Positions 25,278 through 36,120 of a stretch of DNA of 64,000 nucleotides are shown piece by piece; position 1 is the first letter of the stretch, and each line of letters starts with the position of its first letter. This DNA comes from an uncultured Eubacteriales bacterium (GTDB lineage: Bacteria > Bacillota > Clostridia > Monoglobales > Monoglobaceae). The notes beneath the pieces were generated by a model. That model worked only from the letters and a program-made list of their open reading frames with translations. It was not told the DNA's origin and ran no database searches. The position numbers were made by a program, and so were the translations under genes. The DNA is taken from assembly GCA_958352815.1 (NCBI GenBank), contig CATWQA010000005.1:20431-84430 (forward strand), in the 5' to 3' direction.

Positions 25278-26633
25278 TTATCTTTCCTCAAATTTTACAT
25301 AAGGCCGCTGCTCGCAGACGTTCTTGTATGCAGGTCTGATAATCTTGCTTGCGTTGATAAGCTCTTCAATTCTATGTGCGCTCCAGCCTGAAATTCTGGC
25401 AATTGCAAACAGAGGAGTGAAAAGCTCGGTGGGCAGATCAAGCATGTTGTAAACAAAGCCGCTGTAAAAGTCCACGTTGGCGCTGACGCCTTTATATATC
25501 TTTCTTTTTTCGGCAATAACTTGAGGCGCAAGTCTCTCAATTGCGGAATAAAGTTTGTATTCCTCATCGCGACCCTTCTCGTGGGAAAGCCTTTCAACAA
25601 AAGAGTTGAATATTTTCGCACGGGGGTCGGAAATAGAGTAAACCGCATGACCCATACCGTATATAAGACCGGAGTTGTCAAATGCCTGTCCGTCAAGGAT
25701 TTTGCCAAGATATGCTTTAAGCTCGTCCTCGTCCGACCAGTCGGATATGTTTTTCTTAATATCTTCAAACATTTCTACAACCTTAATGTTAGCTCCGCCG
25801 TGCTTAGGTCCTTTGAGGGAGCCCAGGGATGCGGCGATTACCGAATATGTATCGGTACCGGAGCTGGTTACAACATGAGAGGTAAAGGTTGAGTTATTGC
25901 CGCCGCCGTGCTCTGCATGAAGAATGAGGGCAATATCAAGAATTTTAGCCTCTATGGGCGTGAACTTGCCGTCAGGTCTCAGGCAGTGAAGAATGTTTTC
26001 GGCCGTCGAATAATCCGACATAGGTTGATGTATAAACAGACTGTTTCCTGCATAGTAGTGATTATATGCCTGGTAGCCGTAAACAGAAATCAGCGGGAAC
26101 AGGGCGATAAGCTGCAGGCACTGCCTCAAAACGTTGGAAATCGAAATGTCGTTTGCCTTTGTGTCGTAGGCAAAGAGAGTGAGCACGCTGCGCTGGAGAG
26201 TATTCATCATATCGCTGCTGGGAGCCTTCAAAATAATATCTCTGACAAAGCTGGTGGGGAGCTGTCTGTATTCCGAAAGGATTGAAAGAAATTTTTTAAA
26301 CTCGTCCTTGTTCGGCAGCTCTCCGAAAAGCAGCAAATAGGTTGCCTCCTCAAAGCCGAACCTGCGTTCTTTCTGACCTTGAACAATGTCAAATATATTA
26401 TAGCCTCTGTAGTAAAGCTCGCCCTCGCAGGGAACGCTTTTTCCGTCAACCTCCTTGCTGGAGCGTATGTCGGAAATCTCTGTCAGACCGGTGAGAACTC
26501 CCTTGCCGTTTATATCACGCAGCCCTCGTTTAACATCGTACTTTGAATATAGACTTGCGTCGATTTTATTATTTTCAATACATTTTTTGGATAGTTCTAT
26601 AACTTCCGGTGAAATTTTTGAAATTCTTTTCAT
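25278..26633 (-). CDS. gltA: Citrate synthase
   Basis: Condenses acetyl-CoA and oxaloacetate. The 451-residue length includes an N-terminal extension common in clostridial forms. The active-site segments are LHAEHGGGNNST, GPKHGGAN and GMGHAVYSISDPRA, with the two catalytic His and the Asp-containing stretch present. ATG 26,633 follows AGGAGG; the longer frame has no ribosome-binding site. It has its own strong promoter. In a fermentative anaerobe it would feed glutamate synthesis. Confidence 0.93.
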   Translation of the reverse strand: MKRISKISPEVIELSKKCIENNKIDASLYSKYDVKRGLRDINGKGVLTGLTEISDIRSSKEVDGKSVPCEGELYYRGYNIFDIVQGQKERRFGFEEATYLLLFGELPNKDEFKKFLSILSEYRQLPTSFVRDIILKAPSSDMMNTLQRSVLTLFAYDTKANDISISNVLRQCLQLIALFPLISVYGYQAYNHYYAGNSLFIHQPMSDYSTAENILHCLRPDGKFTPIEAKILDIALILHAEHGGGNNSTFTSHVVTSSGTDTYSVIAASLGSLKGPKHGGANIKVVEMFEDIKKNISDWSDEDELKAYLGKILDGQAFDNSGLIYGMGHAVYSISDPRAKIFNSFVERLSHEKGRDEEYKLYSAIERLAPQVIAEKRKIYKGVSANVDFYSGFVYNMLDLPTELFTPLFAIARISGWSAHRIEELINASKIIRPAYKNVCEQRPYVKFEER

Positions 26634-26715
26634 ATGTAACCTCCTATAAAAGTATTTGTTTCGGTAAAGTTCGCCCCAATGAAAGAGGGGAAATCCCATT
26701 ATCAATATACATTAA

Positions 26716-26744
26716 ATTATAGCTGTTTGTTAGATAATTGTCAA
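26716..26744 (-). promoter_or_regulatory. Citrate synthase promoter
   Basis: Minus strand -35 TTGACA (26,739-26,744), 17-bp spacer, -10 TATAAT (26,716-26,721): a perfect housekeeping promoter. Confidence 0.8.
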
Positions 26745-26833
26745 TCGCGTATGTAAATTATTCACAAAATGTTAATATGCTTAACAGAAAAATTAACAAT
26801 TTAGTATAGAAAATATACAAAACATATTGAAAT

Positions 26834-26860
26834 GTAAGAAAGGGCAGCATATCGCCGCCC
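26834..26860 (-). terminator. spoIIID terminator
   Basis: GGGCGGC-N5-GCTGCCC (one G-U pair) followed on the minus strand by TTTCTTAC, 8 bp after the spoIIID stop. Confidence 0.7.
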
Positions 26861-26867
26861 GATGAGT

Positions 26868-27143
26868 TTATTCGGTTTTGCACGCCATAGAATTTTTTAT
26901 ATGCTTATATTTTTCTCTGGTCGCATTGCCGCCTCTTATATGACGTTCGTTTTTATTTTCAAGAAGAACAGAACCGACTTGATTTGCAAGAGACGGATTA
27001 ATTTTTTTCAGCCTCTGTGTTACGTCCTTGTGCACGGTGGATTTTGATATGCCGAACTTTTTTGCCGCTTCTCTGACTGTACACTTCTCATTTACTATGT
27101 ATTGACCAAGCTCAACGGTTCTTTCTTCTATGTATCGTCTCAC
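26868..27143 (-). CDS. spoIIID: Sporulation transcription regulator SpoIIID
   Basis: A 91-residue DNA-binding protein that modulates the sigma-E mother-cell regulon. It matches the family over its full length: YIEERTVELGQYIV, the helix-turn-helix TVREAAKKFGISKSTVHKD, then the basic tail RHIRGGNATREKYK. I chose GTG 27,143 because GGGAGG precedes it by 8 nt and it aligns with the usual start; the 28 residues before it do not belong to the family. It is preceded by a sigma-E-like promoter. It shows that the host is an endospore former or descends from one. Confidence 0.95.
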   Translation of the reverse strand: MRRYIEERTVELGQYIVNEKCTVREAAKKFGISKSTVHKDVTQRLKKINPSLANQVGSVLLENKNERHIRGGNATREKYKHIKNSMACKTE

Positions 27144-27174
27144 ATTTTTCGCCTCCCGAAAACTTCTATGCCTA

Positions 27175-27203
27175 AGTATATGAACACCTTCGTCGAAATA
27201 GTA
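27175..27203 (-). promoter_or_regulatory. Sigma-E-type promoter of spoIIID
   Basis: Minus strand TACTATT (27,197-27,203), 14-bp spacer, CATATACT (27,175-27,182). This differs at one position in each element from the Bacillus subtilis sigma-E consensus (KMATATT / CATACAYT) with correct spacing. It is placed about 32-60 bp before the GTG start. Confidence 0.7.
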
Positions 27204-27308
27204 CATTAAGTGCCCGATGGGAGACAAATTGTCGTAGCTTTCGGAATTGCATTGTTTAAAAATTTTGTATTTGTTGTAAAAATTTTTGTATTTTTTGAAT
27301 AAATTCCT

Positions 27309-27337
27309 TTACAAGTTGAAAAAAATTATATATAATA
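27309..27337 (+). promoter_or_regulatory. ntp operon promoter P1
   Basis: TTTACA (27,309-27,314), 17-bp spacer, TATAAT (27,332-27,337). Confidence 0.6.
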
Positions 27338-27386
27338 TTTATAATTGAAGCTTTTAAAACTTTGGACGGCTGTATTTCCGTTAAGG

Positions 27387-27415
27387 TTATAATATAGTGT
27401 AAAATGCGGTATAAT
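27387..27415 (+). promoter_or_regulatory. ntp operon promoter P2
   Basis: TTATAA (27,387-27,392), 17-bp spacer, TATAAT (27,410-27,415), about 60 bp upstream of ntpF. The rest of the gap 27,144-27,478 holds only these promoters and that of spoIIID. Confidence 0.5.
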
Positions 27416-27478
27416 ATAAAACTAAGAGCAAGACGTCCGACGTGTATAATATGACGGGCTGAAAGAGGGTGAACATAT

Positions 27479-27790
27479 ATGTCAATGGAAACCATAGAAA
27501 AATTGAAGAAAGCGGAAGACGACGGAGAAAAGATTATAGCAGAGGCGAAGAGGGCAGGCGAGGAGCTGATAAAAGCCGCCGATGCCGAGGCGGAAAGGAT
27601 AGTTGAGGCCGCTGCAGAAAACGCCAAGAAAATTATGAGCGAGGCGGAGGAGCGAGTTAAAGAGTATTCATCTCAGCTCAGGGCGAAGCTTGAAAATGAA
27701 AAAGAAAGCGAATTCGGCGGGATTGTGAAAAATTCCGCCGCTGCGGAAAAGGATATATTTAAAATAATTACAGAAGAACTTATTGTATAA
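27479..27790 (+). CDS. ntpF: V/A-type ATPase peripheral-stalk subunit (NtpF; G/H type)
   Basis: A 103-residue, almost wholly helical, Ala/Glu/Lys-rich coiled-coil protein (EAKRAGEELIKAADAEAERI). This is the peripheral stalk partner of subunit E. It is the first gene of a nine-gene operon whose order ntpFIKECGABD is that of Enterococcus hirae. The start follows AGAGGGTG. Confidence 0.85.
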   Translation: MSMETIEKLKKAEDDGEKIIAEAKRAGEELIKAADAEAERIVEAAAENAKKIMSEAEERVKEYSSQLRAKLENEKESEFGGIVKNSAAAEKDIFKIITEELIV

Positions 27791-27821
27791 TGTATAACGG
27801 TTTGGTGAAAGGAGGGTTTGT

Positions 27822-29858
27822 ATGGCAAAGCTGCCGATGAAAACGGTTGAGGTTTACGGTCTTAAAAGCAACCGAAAGGCAATTTTGGAGGCGCTTCAAA
27901 GGTATGGTGTTGTTGAGCCTATAAGCAAGGATTTGTCAGAAATGGGCTTTGAGAAGATGGACACTGTTCAGCCCTCGGCAAGGTTTACCAAAGCCAAGGA
28001 TAATCTTGAGAAGGCTCTGGATGTCCTAAATAAGTATTCTTCTGAAAAGGTGCCGCTTCTCTCCATGTTCAGCGGCAAGAAGATGATGAGCGTTGAGCAG
28101 TATTATAATTTGACGGATAACGCAGACAGCGTCATGTCTGTAGCCCAGGAAATTAATGACTTAGCCAAGGAGAATTACGAGCTTGAAGCCGACATCGCAA
28201 AGACGGAGGACAGTATTTTGTCCATGCAGCCATGGATGGGCTACGATATGCCTATGAGCTTTGAGGGAACAAGAAAGACAGCAGTGCTTGTGGGAGTTTT
28301 CCCCGAGGAATACAGCCTGAGTCAAATTCTTGAAAGCTACAATTCATGTTTGAGCAAGGAAGGAAAAGTGCAAGACGAAATGTATGCCATAGACGTTGAG
28401 GTTGTTTCGGCAAATGCGCAGCAGACCTGCGCCGCAGTGGTTTGCAGAAAGGAATGTCGCGGTGAGGTGGAGTCCCTGTTGAGGAATATAGGTTTTGCAA
28501 GACCGACATACGTGACGAACAAAGCTCCGTCTGTTGAAAGGTCGGAGCTCGAACAGAGAATTGAGAGCGACAAAGCAAAAATCGATGGGAACACCGCCCG
28601 AATAGTGAAGCTGGAAAAACACAGGGAATTGTTAAAGTTCATGGTTGATTATTACTCCATGAGGATTGATAAGTATAAGACCCTGGGCGATATAAACCAG
28701 AGAAAGAACTTTTTTGTCATATTCGGATATGTTCCGGAGAAATACGCCAACAGGCTGGTATGCGACCTTGAGGAAAAGTATGCGGCGGCAGTTGTGTTGT
28801 CTGATGTGCCTGAAGATGCGCAGCCCCCGGTGCTCTTGAAGAACAACAAGCTGTCAGAGCCTGTGGAGACCGTGCTCGAGACTTACAGTATGCCAAACAA
28901 GCATGAGATTGACCCCACATTTATTATGTCCCTGTTCTATTACTTTCTGTTCGGAATGATGCTCTCGGACGCGGGATACGGATTGCTGATGATTATAGGC
29001 TGCGCCTTTGTTATTCTGCGGTATCCCAACATGGAGACGGGAATGAAAAAGACCATGAAGATGTTTTTCTACTGCGGAATTTCCACCTTTGTTTGGGGCA
29101 TTCTGTTCGGGGGATTTTTCGGAGACGCGGTGACCGTTATCTCCACAACCTTTTTCGGAACAACACTGAGGGTTCCGCCCTTGTGGTTTGAGCCTATTAA
29201 AGACCCAATGAGAATGCTGGTGTTCTCATTTGCGGTGGGTATTCTTCATCTGTTTGTGGGGCTTGGTATTAAGTTCTATCAAATGGCAAAGGAGGGCGAC
29301 CTAAAGGGCGCAATATACGATGTTGTGTTCTGGTATCTGTTGGTCGGCGGCGGGGTTGTGTACCTGCTGTCAATGCAGATGTTTATTGACATGGCGGGGC
29401 TGAATTTTATTCTTCCGCCTGCTGCGGGAAAGGCGGCCGCAATCTGTGCAGGTATCGGTGCAGTGGGAATTATTCTCTTTGCGGGGCGTTCGTCAAGAAA
29501 TCCGGGAAAGCGTATTGCCAAGGGCTTGTATGAGCTGTACGGTGTTACAAGCTATTTGAGCGATATTCTGTCCTATTCTCGTTTGCTGGCTTTGGGACTT
29601 GCCACAGGCGTTATAGCTCAGGTGTTCAACCAAATGGGAAGCATGTTTGGCAGCGGTGTTCTCGGCGCCATATGCTTTACTCTGGTATTCGTGATTGGGC
29701 ATACGCTTAACATGGCAATAAATTTGCTTGGTGCGTACGTGCATACTAACAGACTGCAGTTTGTTGAATTTTTCGGAAAATTTTATGAAGGCGGAGGAGA
29801 GAAGTTCAAACCCTTTTCCGCAAAAACCAATTATTTTAAATTCAAGGAGGAAAAATAA
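27822..29858 (+). CDS. ntpI: V/A-type ATPase subunit I (membrane stator)
   Basis: A 678-residue protein. Residues 1-365 are the cytosolic stator-binding part with helical hairpins. Residues about 366-660 hold seven or eight membrane helices that form the ion half-channels. The essential Arg is in LSYSRLLALGLATG (about 589). GAAAGGAGG precedes the ATG. It ends directly against ntpK: its TAA is followed at once by the ntpK ATG. Confidence 0.95.
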   Translation: MAKLPMKTVEVYGLKSNRKAILEALQRYGVVEPISKDLSEMGFEKMDTVQPSARFTKAKDNLEKALDVLNKYSSEKVPLLSMFSGKKMMSVEQYYNLTDNADSVMSVAQEINDLAKENYELEADIAKTEDSILSMQPWMGYDMPMSFEGTRKTAVLVGVFPEEYSLSQILESYNSCLSKEGKVQDEMYAIDVEVVSANAQQTCAAVVCRKECRGEVESLLRNIGFARPTYVTNKAPSVERSELEQRIESDKAKIDGNTARIVKLEKHRELLKFMVDYYSMRIDKYKTLGDINQRKNFFVIFGYVPEKYANRLVCDLEEKYAAAVVLSDVPEDAQPPVLLKNNKLSEPVETVLETYSMPNKHEIDPTFIMSLFYYFLFGMMLSDAGYGLLMIIGCAFVILRYPNMETGMKKTMKMFFYCGISTFVWGILFGGFFGDAVTVISTTFFGTTLRVPPLWFEPIKDPMRMLVFSFAVGILHLFVGLGIKFYQMAKEGDLKGAIYDVVFWYLLVGGGVVYLLSMQMFIDMAGLNFILPPAAGKAAAICAGIGAVGIILFAGRSSRNPGKRIAKGLYELYGVTSYLSDILSYSRLLALGLATGVIAQVFNQMGSMFGSGVLGAICFTLVFVIGHTLNMAINLLGAYVHTNRLQFVEFFGKFYEGGGEKFKPFSAKTNYFKFKEEK

Positions 29859-30341
<483 letters not shown>

Positions 30342-30370
30342 AAGTTTCGGAAACATAAGGAGTGGTTGCG

Positions 30371-30961
30371 GTGGCTGAATTAATCGGCGGATTGGACGTT
30401 ATAATTAACCGAATACGCAGTGAAGCGGAAAGCGCTGCTGATGATATTAAAAACGAGGCTCATGCCAAAGCAGAGTCTGTTATTGACAGGGCGAACAAAG
30501 AGGCTGCCAAAATAACAGCGGAAGCAAGGGAAAAGGCCGAGAAGTATTACAAGACCGGGTGTGAGCGGGAGAGAAACGGAGCGGAGCGCCTGAAAAATCA
30601 GGAGATACTGGCAAAGAGGCAGGAGGTTCTTGACGCGTCAATCGAGAACGCCGTTGAGAAGCTGAAAAACTCAAAGCCCGACTATTATTTTGAAATCATC
30701 TCCAAGCTCTTAAATAAGTACGGAAAGAACGAGGAAGGCGTTATTGTGTTCTCATCGGCGGACCTAGAGAGAATGCCTGAGAATTTTAAGAGAGAGTTCA
30801 AAGACGCATTTCCAAAACTAAAAGCGGAGAGCAGTAACTCGGTGGATTACGGATTTATTATAAAGTACGGCGAAATTGAGGAGAACTGCACCTTTGACGC
30901 TTTGATTGAAGCCAATTGTGACAGTATTAAAGAAAAGGTCTTTAAAAGATTGTTTAGTTAA
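30371..30961 (+). CDS. ntpE: V/A-type ATPase subunit E (peripheral stalk)
   Basis: 196 residues: an N-terminal coiled coil (about 10-95, with AEREKAEKYYKTG-like heptads) and a globular C-terminal head that binds the catalytic hexamer. GTG 30,371 is preferred because AAGGAG lies 8 nt upstream; GTG 30,362 overlaps that site. Confidence 0.88.
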   Translation: MAELIGGLDVIINRIRSEAESAADDIKNEAHAKAESVIDRANKEAAKITAEAREKAEKYYKTGCERERNGAERLKNQEILAKRQEVLDASIENAVEKLKNSKPDYYFEIISKLLNKYGKNEEGVIVFSSADLERMPENFKREFKDAFPKLKAESSNSVDYGFIIKYGEIEENCTFDALIEANCDSIKEKVFKRLFS

Positions 30962-30978
30962 AATCAGGAGGTGGTAAC

Positions 30979-31947
30979 GTGGCCGAGCAGTATACCTATG
31001 CGGTATCCAGAATTCATGCAAAAGAGAGCGGGCTCCTAAACTTTGGGGACTTAGATCAGCTTTTGCTGTGTCCTGATTTTAATTCTGCAATCAAGCTTCT
31101 TGCTGACAAGGGTTACGGAAACGGTGACGAGTACAGGGATTTTGAGTCTATGGAAAGAGACGAGACCAACAAACTGTGGTCGCTGATAGAGGAGTTGGTA
31201 CATGACATGTCTCCTTTTAAAGCCCTTCTTCGGCAAATAGATTTTCATAATCTGAAAGCGGCAATCAAGGCGCTTTACACATCGGAAACGCCGGAAGATT
31301 ATTTTTTGGAGGGCGGCAGCGTAGCTCCCGAGGTGATTTTGGAAGCGGTTAAGCTGAAGAACTTTTCGGAGCTGCCGAAGCCTTTGGGGGACGCTGCGGA
31401 GACGGCGATAGAAAATTTTATCAAAACGGGAGACGGGCAGGAGTGCGACATATATATTGATAAGGCATGTCTGGAAACGATTTTTGACGACGGTAAAAGC
31501 TCCGGAGTTCCCATTATTATGAAGTACGCCGACATGCTTGTTGCTCTCAGCAATATTAAAATTGCGGTCAGAGCAGCCCGCTCGGGGAAGAGTAAGGCTT
31601 TTTTGGAGCGGAGCCTGGCACGGTGTGAAGCTGTTAATGTAGATGCATTAGCAGCAGCTGGTGCAAAGGGCGTTGAGGAAATATATAACTATCTTGAGTT
31701 CACCGACTTTAAGGAGGCGGTTGATAAGCTGAAAGAGTCAATGTCCGCCTTTGAAAAGTGGTTTGACAACAAGATTATGGAGCTTATAAAGAGCCAGAAG
31801 TCAAATCCTTTTACAATCGCCCCGATTTTTGCTTATGTTCTGGCGAAGCAAAATGAGATTAAGTCGGTGCAGGTGGTTATGACAGCAAAGAAAAACAACC
31901 TGAACGTTGAGCTTGTCAGGGAAAGGATACGTGATTTATATGTATAG
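30979..31947 (+). CDS. ntpC: V/A-type ATPase subunit C (central stalk/ring adaptor)
   Basis: A 322-residue all-helical protein, the funnel that sits on the proteolipid ring and holds the central stalk. It begins AEQYTYAVSRIHAKE and has the family segment FKALLRQIDFHNLKAAIKA. GTG start 30,979 follows AGGAGG. Its end overlaps ntpG by 8 nt. Confidence 0.9.
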   Translation: MAEQYTYAVSRIHAKESGLLNFGDLDQLLLCPDFNSAIKLLADKGYGNGDEYRDFESMERDETNKLWSLIEELVHDMSPFKALLRQIDFHNLKAAIKALYTSETPEDYFLEGGSVAPEVILEAVKLKNFSELPKPLGDAAETAIENFIKTGDGQECDIYIDKACLETIFDDGKSSGVPIIMKYADMLVALSNIKIAVRAARSGKSKAFLERSLARCEAVNVDALAAAGAKGVEEIYNYLEFTDFKEAVDKLKESMSAFEKWFDNKIMELIKSQKSNPFTIAPIFAYVLAKQNEIKSVQVVMTAKKNNLNVELVRERIRDLYV

Positions 31948-32257
31948 TATTGCTGTTATAGGAGACAAGGACAGCGTTGCGGGGTTTGGAGCGGTAGGGC
32001 TTGACGTCTTTTTCATAGACGATCAGACGGAATGTAAAAGGGTGTTTAAGCAGCTTGTTTCAAGCGGGAAGTTTGCCGTTATATTCATAACCGAAAAGGC
32101 GGCGGAGTTTGTATCGGAGGATATAGAAAGACTGTCGCGGCAAATTCTCCCTGCGGTGATACCGATACCGGGAGTTTCGGGAAACACAGGCAGAGGAATT
32201 GATGGGGTCAAGCGTTCGGTAGAGAAGGCCGTCGGCTCCGACATAATATTTAATTAA
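31940..32257 (+). CDS. ntpG: V/A-type ATPase subunit F (NtpG, central stalk)
   Basis: A 105-residue protein starting MYSIAVIGDKDSVAGFG, with the Rossmann-like core of subunit F and ending in a helix (GIDGVKRSVEKAVGSDI). It binds subunit D in the rotating stalk. The earlier in-frame ATG at 31,907 lies inside ntpC and is not used. Confidence 0.88.
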   Translation: MYSIAVIGDKDSVAGFGAVGLDVFFIDDQTECKRVFKQLVSSGKFAVIFITEKAAEFVSEDIERLSRQILPAVIPIPGVSGNTGRGIDGVKRSVEKAVGSDIIFN

Positions 32258-32284
32258 GACAAACAAATTAGGATGTGATTGTGT

Positions 32285-34051
32285 ATGGGGAAAGGAATAA
32301 TTAGAAAGGTTGCCGGCCCTTTGGTAATCGCCGAGGGCATGAGAGAATGTAATATGTACGACGTTGTTCGCGTCGGTGAGCAGCATCTTATAGGTGAGAT
32401 AATCGAGATGCATGGCGACAGAGCTTCTGTTCAGGTCTATGAGGAAACCTCGGGCTTGGGTCCGGGAACCCCTGTCGAGACCACGGGCATGCCCCTCAGC
32501 GTTGAGTTGGGACCCGGGCTTATCGGAAGCATTTTTGACGGAATTCAAAGACCGCTTGACGATATTATGAAAAAGGCGGGTAATAACCTAAAACGCGGAG
32601 TTGAGGTTCCCTCACTTAAACGGGAGCTAAAGTGGAATTTTGAGCCGACAGCTAAAAAGGGCGACCGAGTAAGCGGCGGCGATGTTTTGGGAACCGTTAA
32701 GGAAACAGAGGTTGTAACTCAGAAGATAATGGTTCCTCCCGGAATAAGAGGAACCGTTAAATCAATCAGCGGCGGCAGCTTTAGCGTAGACGAGGTTGTT
32801 GCGGTTGTGGAAACCGACGGCGGCAACAGGGAGATTACCCTGATGCAGAAATGGCCTGTTCGCCAAGGCAGACCCTACAAAGAAAAACTATCCCCCACAA
32901 TGCCTTTGGTTACGGGGCAGCGCGTTATCGACACGATGTTCCCTATTGCAAAGGGCGGCGTGGCGGCTGTTCCCGGGCCTTTCGGCAGCGGAAAAACAGT
33001 GGTGCAGCACCAGCTTGCAAAGTGGGCTGACGCTGATATTGTGGTGTATATAGGCTGCGGCGAGCGCGGCAATGAGATGACTGACGTTCTTAACGAGTTC
33101 CCGGAGCTTGTTGACCCCAAAACGGGTAAGTCTCTTATGGAGAGAACGGTGCTTATAGCCAACACCTCGGATATGCCGGTTGCGGCGCGTGAAGCCTCAA
33201 TATACACAGGTATAACCATAGCCGAGTATTTCAGGGATATGGGCTATTCCGTGGCGCTTATGGCGGACTCGACCTCACGCTGGGCGGAGGCGCTCAGAGA
33301 GATGTCGGGCAGACTTGAGGAAATGCCCGGCGAGGAGGGCTATCCCGCGTATCTGGGAAGCAGACTTGCCCAGTTTTATGAGCGTGCGGGTAGAGTGGTA
33401 ACCCTCGGCAGCTCAGGTAATGAGGGTGCGTTGTCGGTAATCGGAGCGGTTTCGCCTCCCGGCGGAGATATATCGGAGCCTGTTTCCCAGGCGACCTTGA
33501 GAATTGTAAAGGTGTTTTGGGGGCTTGACTCAAACCTTGCGTATAAGAGGCACTTCCCTGCCATTAACTGGCTGACCAGTTATTCTCTCTATCTTGATAC
33601 TATGGAGAGTTGGTTTAACCAAAACGTAAACAGCAACTGGATGACCTTGAGAAATGATATAATGAAGCTGCTCCAGGAGGAGTCCGAGCTTGACGAAATC
33701 GTAAAAATGGTTGGTATGGACGCACTGTCGCCCACGGACAGAATTAAGCTTGAAGCCGCAAGAAGCGTTCGCGAGGACTTTTTGCACCAGAACGCTTTTC
33801 ATGATATTGACACCTATTCGTCTCTTGAAAAGCAGTATTATATGATGCGGCTTATGACCGATTATTATGAGAACTGCACAGAAGCGTTAAAGCGCGGGGC
33901 GGATGTTGAAAAGCTGGTTGCTCTGCCTGTCCGTGAGCAGATAGGTCGATTTAAGTATTATAACGAGGATGATATTCAGGGAGAGTATAACAGGATTGCG
34001 GGGGTTTTGACTTCCGAAATTACAGAGGCCATAGCAGAGGAGGCGGAGTAA
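32285..34051 (+). CDS. ntpA: V/A-type ATPase catalytic subunit A
   Basis: A 588-residue catalytic subunit. The N-terminal beta barrel is about 1-70, followed by the A-subunit insertion (about 115-190). The P-loop is GPFGSGKTV (about 231), the catalytic Glu is in CGERGNEM, and [11 protein letters not shown] and [10 protein letters not shown] follow. ATG 32,285 is chosen over TTG 32,279, which lies nearer the AGGATGTG site. Confidence 0.96.
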   Translation: MGKGIIRKVAGPLVIAEGMRECNMYDVVRVGEQHLIGEIIEMHGDRASVQVYEETSGLGPGTPVETTGMPLSVELGPGLIGSIFDGIQRPLDDIMKKAGNNLKRGVEVPSLKRELKWNFEPTAKKGDRVSGGDVLGTVKETEVVTQKIMVPPGIRGTVKSISGGSFSVDEVVAVVETDGGNREITLMQKWPVRQGRPYKEKLSPTMPLVTGQRVIDTMFPIAKGGVAAVPGPFGSGKTVVQHQLAKWADADIVVYIGCGERGNEMTDVLNEFPELVDPKTGKSLMERTVLIANTSDMPVAAREASIYTGITIAEYFRDMGYSVALMADSTSRWAEALREMSGRLEEMPGEEGYPAYLGSRLAQFYERAGRVVTLGSSGNEGALSVIGAVSPPGGDISEPVSQATLRIVKVFWGLDSNLAYKRHFPAINWLTSYSLYLDTMESWFNQNVNSNWMTLRNDIMKLLQEESELDEIVKMVGMDALSPTDRIKLEAARSVREDFLHQNAFHDIDTYSSLEKQYYMMRLMTDYYENCTEALKRGADVEKLVALPVREQIGRFKYYNEDDIQGEYNRIAGVLTSEITEAIAEEAE

Positions 34052-34052
34052 G

Positions 34053-35432
34053 ATGCCAAAGGAATACAGAACCATTGAGGAAGTAGCCGGACCTTTGATG
34101 CTTGTTCGGAACGTTGAGGACGTGAACTATAACGACCTGGGCGAGATTATTTTGGAAAACGGAGACAAACGCCGCTGCAAGGTTTTGGAGATTGACGGAA
34201 GTGACGCTCTTGTTCAGCTCTTTGAGCCGTCTACCGGTATAAATCTCTCAACAGGTAAGGTTAGATTTTTAGGCAGGAGCATGGAGCTGGGCGTGTCACA
34301 GGATATGCTGGGCAGGGTGTTTGACGGTCTCGGCAGACCCATAGACAACGGACCGGAGATACTTCCCGACGAACGCCTTGACATAAACGGCTTGCCCATG
34401 AACCCCGCTGCGAGAAGCTATCCCGAGGAGTTTATTCAGACGGGAATTTCCGCAATTGACGGGCTTAACACCTTGGTTAGGGGTCAGAAGCTGCCTATAT
34501 TTTCAGCCAGCGGTCTGCCCCACTCTCAGCTTGCGGCGCAGATTGCCAGACAGGCGACGGTAAAGGGCAAGGATGAGCAGTTTGCTGTTGTGTTTGCGGC
34601 TATGGGCATAACCTTTGAGGAGTCCAACTTTTTTGTTGAAAGCTTTAGGGAAACGGGGGCTATAGACAGAACGGTCATGTTTGTCAACCTTGCCAACGAC
34701 CCTGCAATCGAGCGTATAGCAACGCCCCGTATGGCGTTGACGGCGGCGGAGTATCTGGCATTTGAAAAGGATATGCACGTGCTGGTTATTTTGACGGATA
34801 TAACCAACTATGCAGACGCTCTCCGTGAGGTTAGCGCCGCTCGAAAAGAAGTTCCCGGAAGACGAGGATACCCGGGATATATGTATACCGACCTTGCAAC
34901 TTTGTACGAAAGAGCAGGCCGCCAAAAGGGCAAGACGGGTTCAATAACCATGATTCCCATTCTGACCATGCCCGAGGACGATAAAACACACCCCATTCCC
35001 GACCTTACGGGATATATTACTGAGGGACAGATAATATTGTCACGCGAATTGTACAGAAAGAATGTTATGCCCCCGGTGGATGTTTTGCCGTCCCTGTCCC
35101 GTTTGAAGGATAAGGGTATCGGCGACGGAAAAACCAGAGCCGACCATGCGGACACAATGAATCAGCTTTTTGCAGCATACGCAAGGGGCAAGGACGCAAA
35201 GGAGCTTATGGTAATATTGGGTGAAGCGGCTCTTACGGATATAGATAAAAAGTACGCTAAATTCGCCGATGAGTTTGAGCGCAGATATGTGTCCCAGGGC
35301 TATCAGACCAACAGGGATATTGAGGAGACCCTCGGCATAGGATGGGAGCTCTTAGGGATTTTACCCAGAGGTGAGCTGAAACGTATTAAAGACGAATTTC
35401 TCGATAAGTATTATAAAGAAGTAACCGAATAG
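34053..35432 (+). CDS. ntpB: V/A-type ATPase regulatory subunit B
   Basis: A 459-residue non-catalytic partner of subunit A. The Walker A position is replaced ([11 protein letters not shown]), as is normal for B. The Arg that reaches into the catalytic site is in [15 protein letters not shown]. The ATG starts one base after the ntpA stop, with GGAGG inside the end of ntpA. Confidence 0.96.
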   Translation: MPKEYRTIEEVAGPLMLVRNVEDVNYNDLGEIILENGDKRRCKVLEIDGSDALVQLFEPSTGINLSTGKVRFLGRSMELGVSQDMLGRVFDGLGRPIDNGPEILPDERLDINGLPMNPAARSYPEEFIQTGISAIDGLNTLVRGQKLPIFSASGLPHSQLAAQIARQATVKGKDEQFAVVFAAMGITFEESNFFVESFRETGAIDRTVMFVNLANDPAIERIATPRMALTAAEYLAFEKDMHVLVILTDITNYADALREVSAARKEVPGRRGYPGYMYTDLATLYERAGRQKGKTGSITMIPILTMPEDDKTHPIPDLTGYITEGQIILSRELYRKNVMPPVDVLPSLSRLKDKGIGDGKTRADHADTMNQLFAAYARGKDAKELMVILGEAALTDIDKKYAKFADEFERRYVSQGYQTNRDIEETLGIGWELLGILPRGELKRIKDEFLDKYYKEVTE

Positions 35433-35443
35433 GAGGGTTTGCC

Positions 35444-36115
35444 ATGGCAATGACCCAGGTTAATCCGACCAGAATGGAACTGACCCGTCTTAAAAAGAAG
35501 CTTGTTACGGCTATACGTGGTCATAAGCTGCTTAAAGATAAGCGTGACGAGCTGATGAGGCAGTTCCTTGACATGGTTCGGCTTAATAAGGAATTAAGAG
35601 AAAGGGTTGAAAAGGGCATAGAGGAGTCAAACAAAAAATTTGTTCTGGCGTCCGCCGTCATGAATGATAAGGCGCTGAAGACAGCCTTGCTTGCCCCCAA
35701 GCAGAGCGTGTCTGCCGAGGTTTCAAAAAAGAACGTTATGAGTGTTGAAATCCCTGTGTTTGACTATGAGACAAGAACCCCGTCTGAGACAGATATATTC
35801 TCATACGGTTTTGCTTTTACGTCCTCAGACCTTGACGATGCGGTAAGCGCCTTGAGCGGTGTGTTCCCTCATATGCTGAAGCTGGCGGAATGTGAAAAGT
35901 CATGTCAGCTTATGGCGGATGAAATTGAAAAGACTCGCCGCAGAGTAAACGCTCTTGAGCACGTTATGATACCCGAGTACCAAAGGCAGATAAAATATAT
36001 AACCATGAAGCTTGACGAAAACGAAAGGTCAACTCAAATCCGCCTTATGAAGGTTAAGGATATGATGATAAAAGAGACAATTGAAGAAAAACATAGAAAA
36101 GCGGAACTGAATTAA
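35444..36115 (+). CDS. ntpD: V/A-type ATPase subunit D (central rotor shaft)
   Basis: A 223-residue long antiparallel coiled-coil shaft. It starts with NPTRMELTRLKKKL and ends with RRRVNALEHVMIPEYQRQIKYI and a basic tail, both family hallmarks. AGGAGG precedes the start. It is the last ATPase gene. No NtpJ-type potassium transporter follows, unlike E. hirae. Confidence 0.95.
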   Translation: MAMTQVNPTRMELTRLKKKLVTAIRGHKLLKDKRDELMRQFLDMVRLNKELRERVEKGIEESNKKFVLASAVMNDKALKTALLAPKQSVSAEVSKKNVMSVEIPVFDYETRTPSETDIFSYGFAFTSSDLDDAVSALSGVFPHMLKLAECEKSCQLMADEIEKTRRRVNALEHVMIPEYQRQIKYITMKLDENERSTQIRLMKVKDMMIKETIEEKHRKAELN

Positions 36116-36120
36116 TTTTT

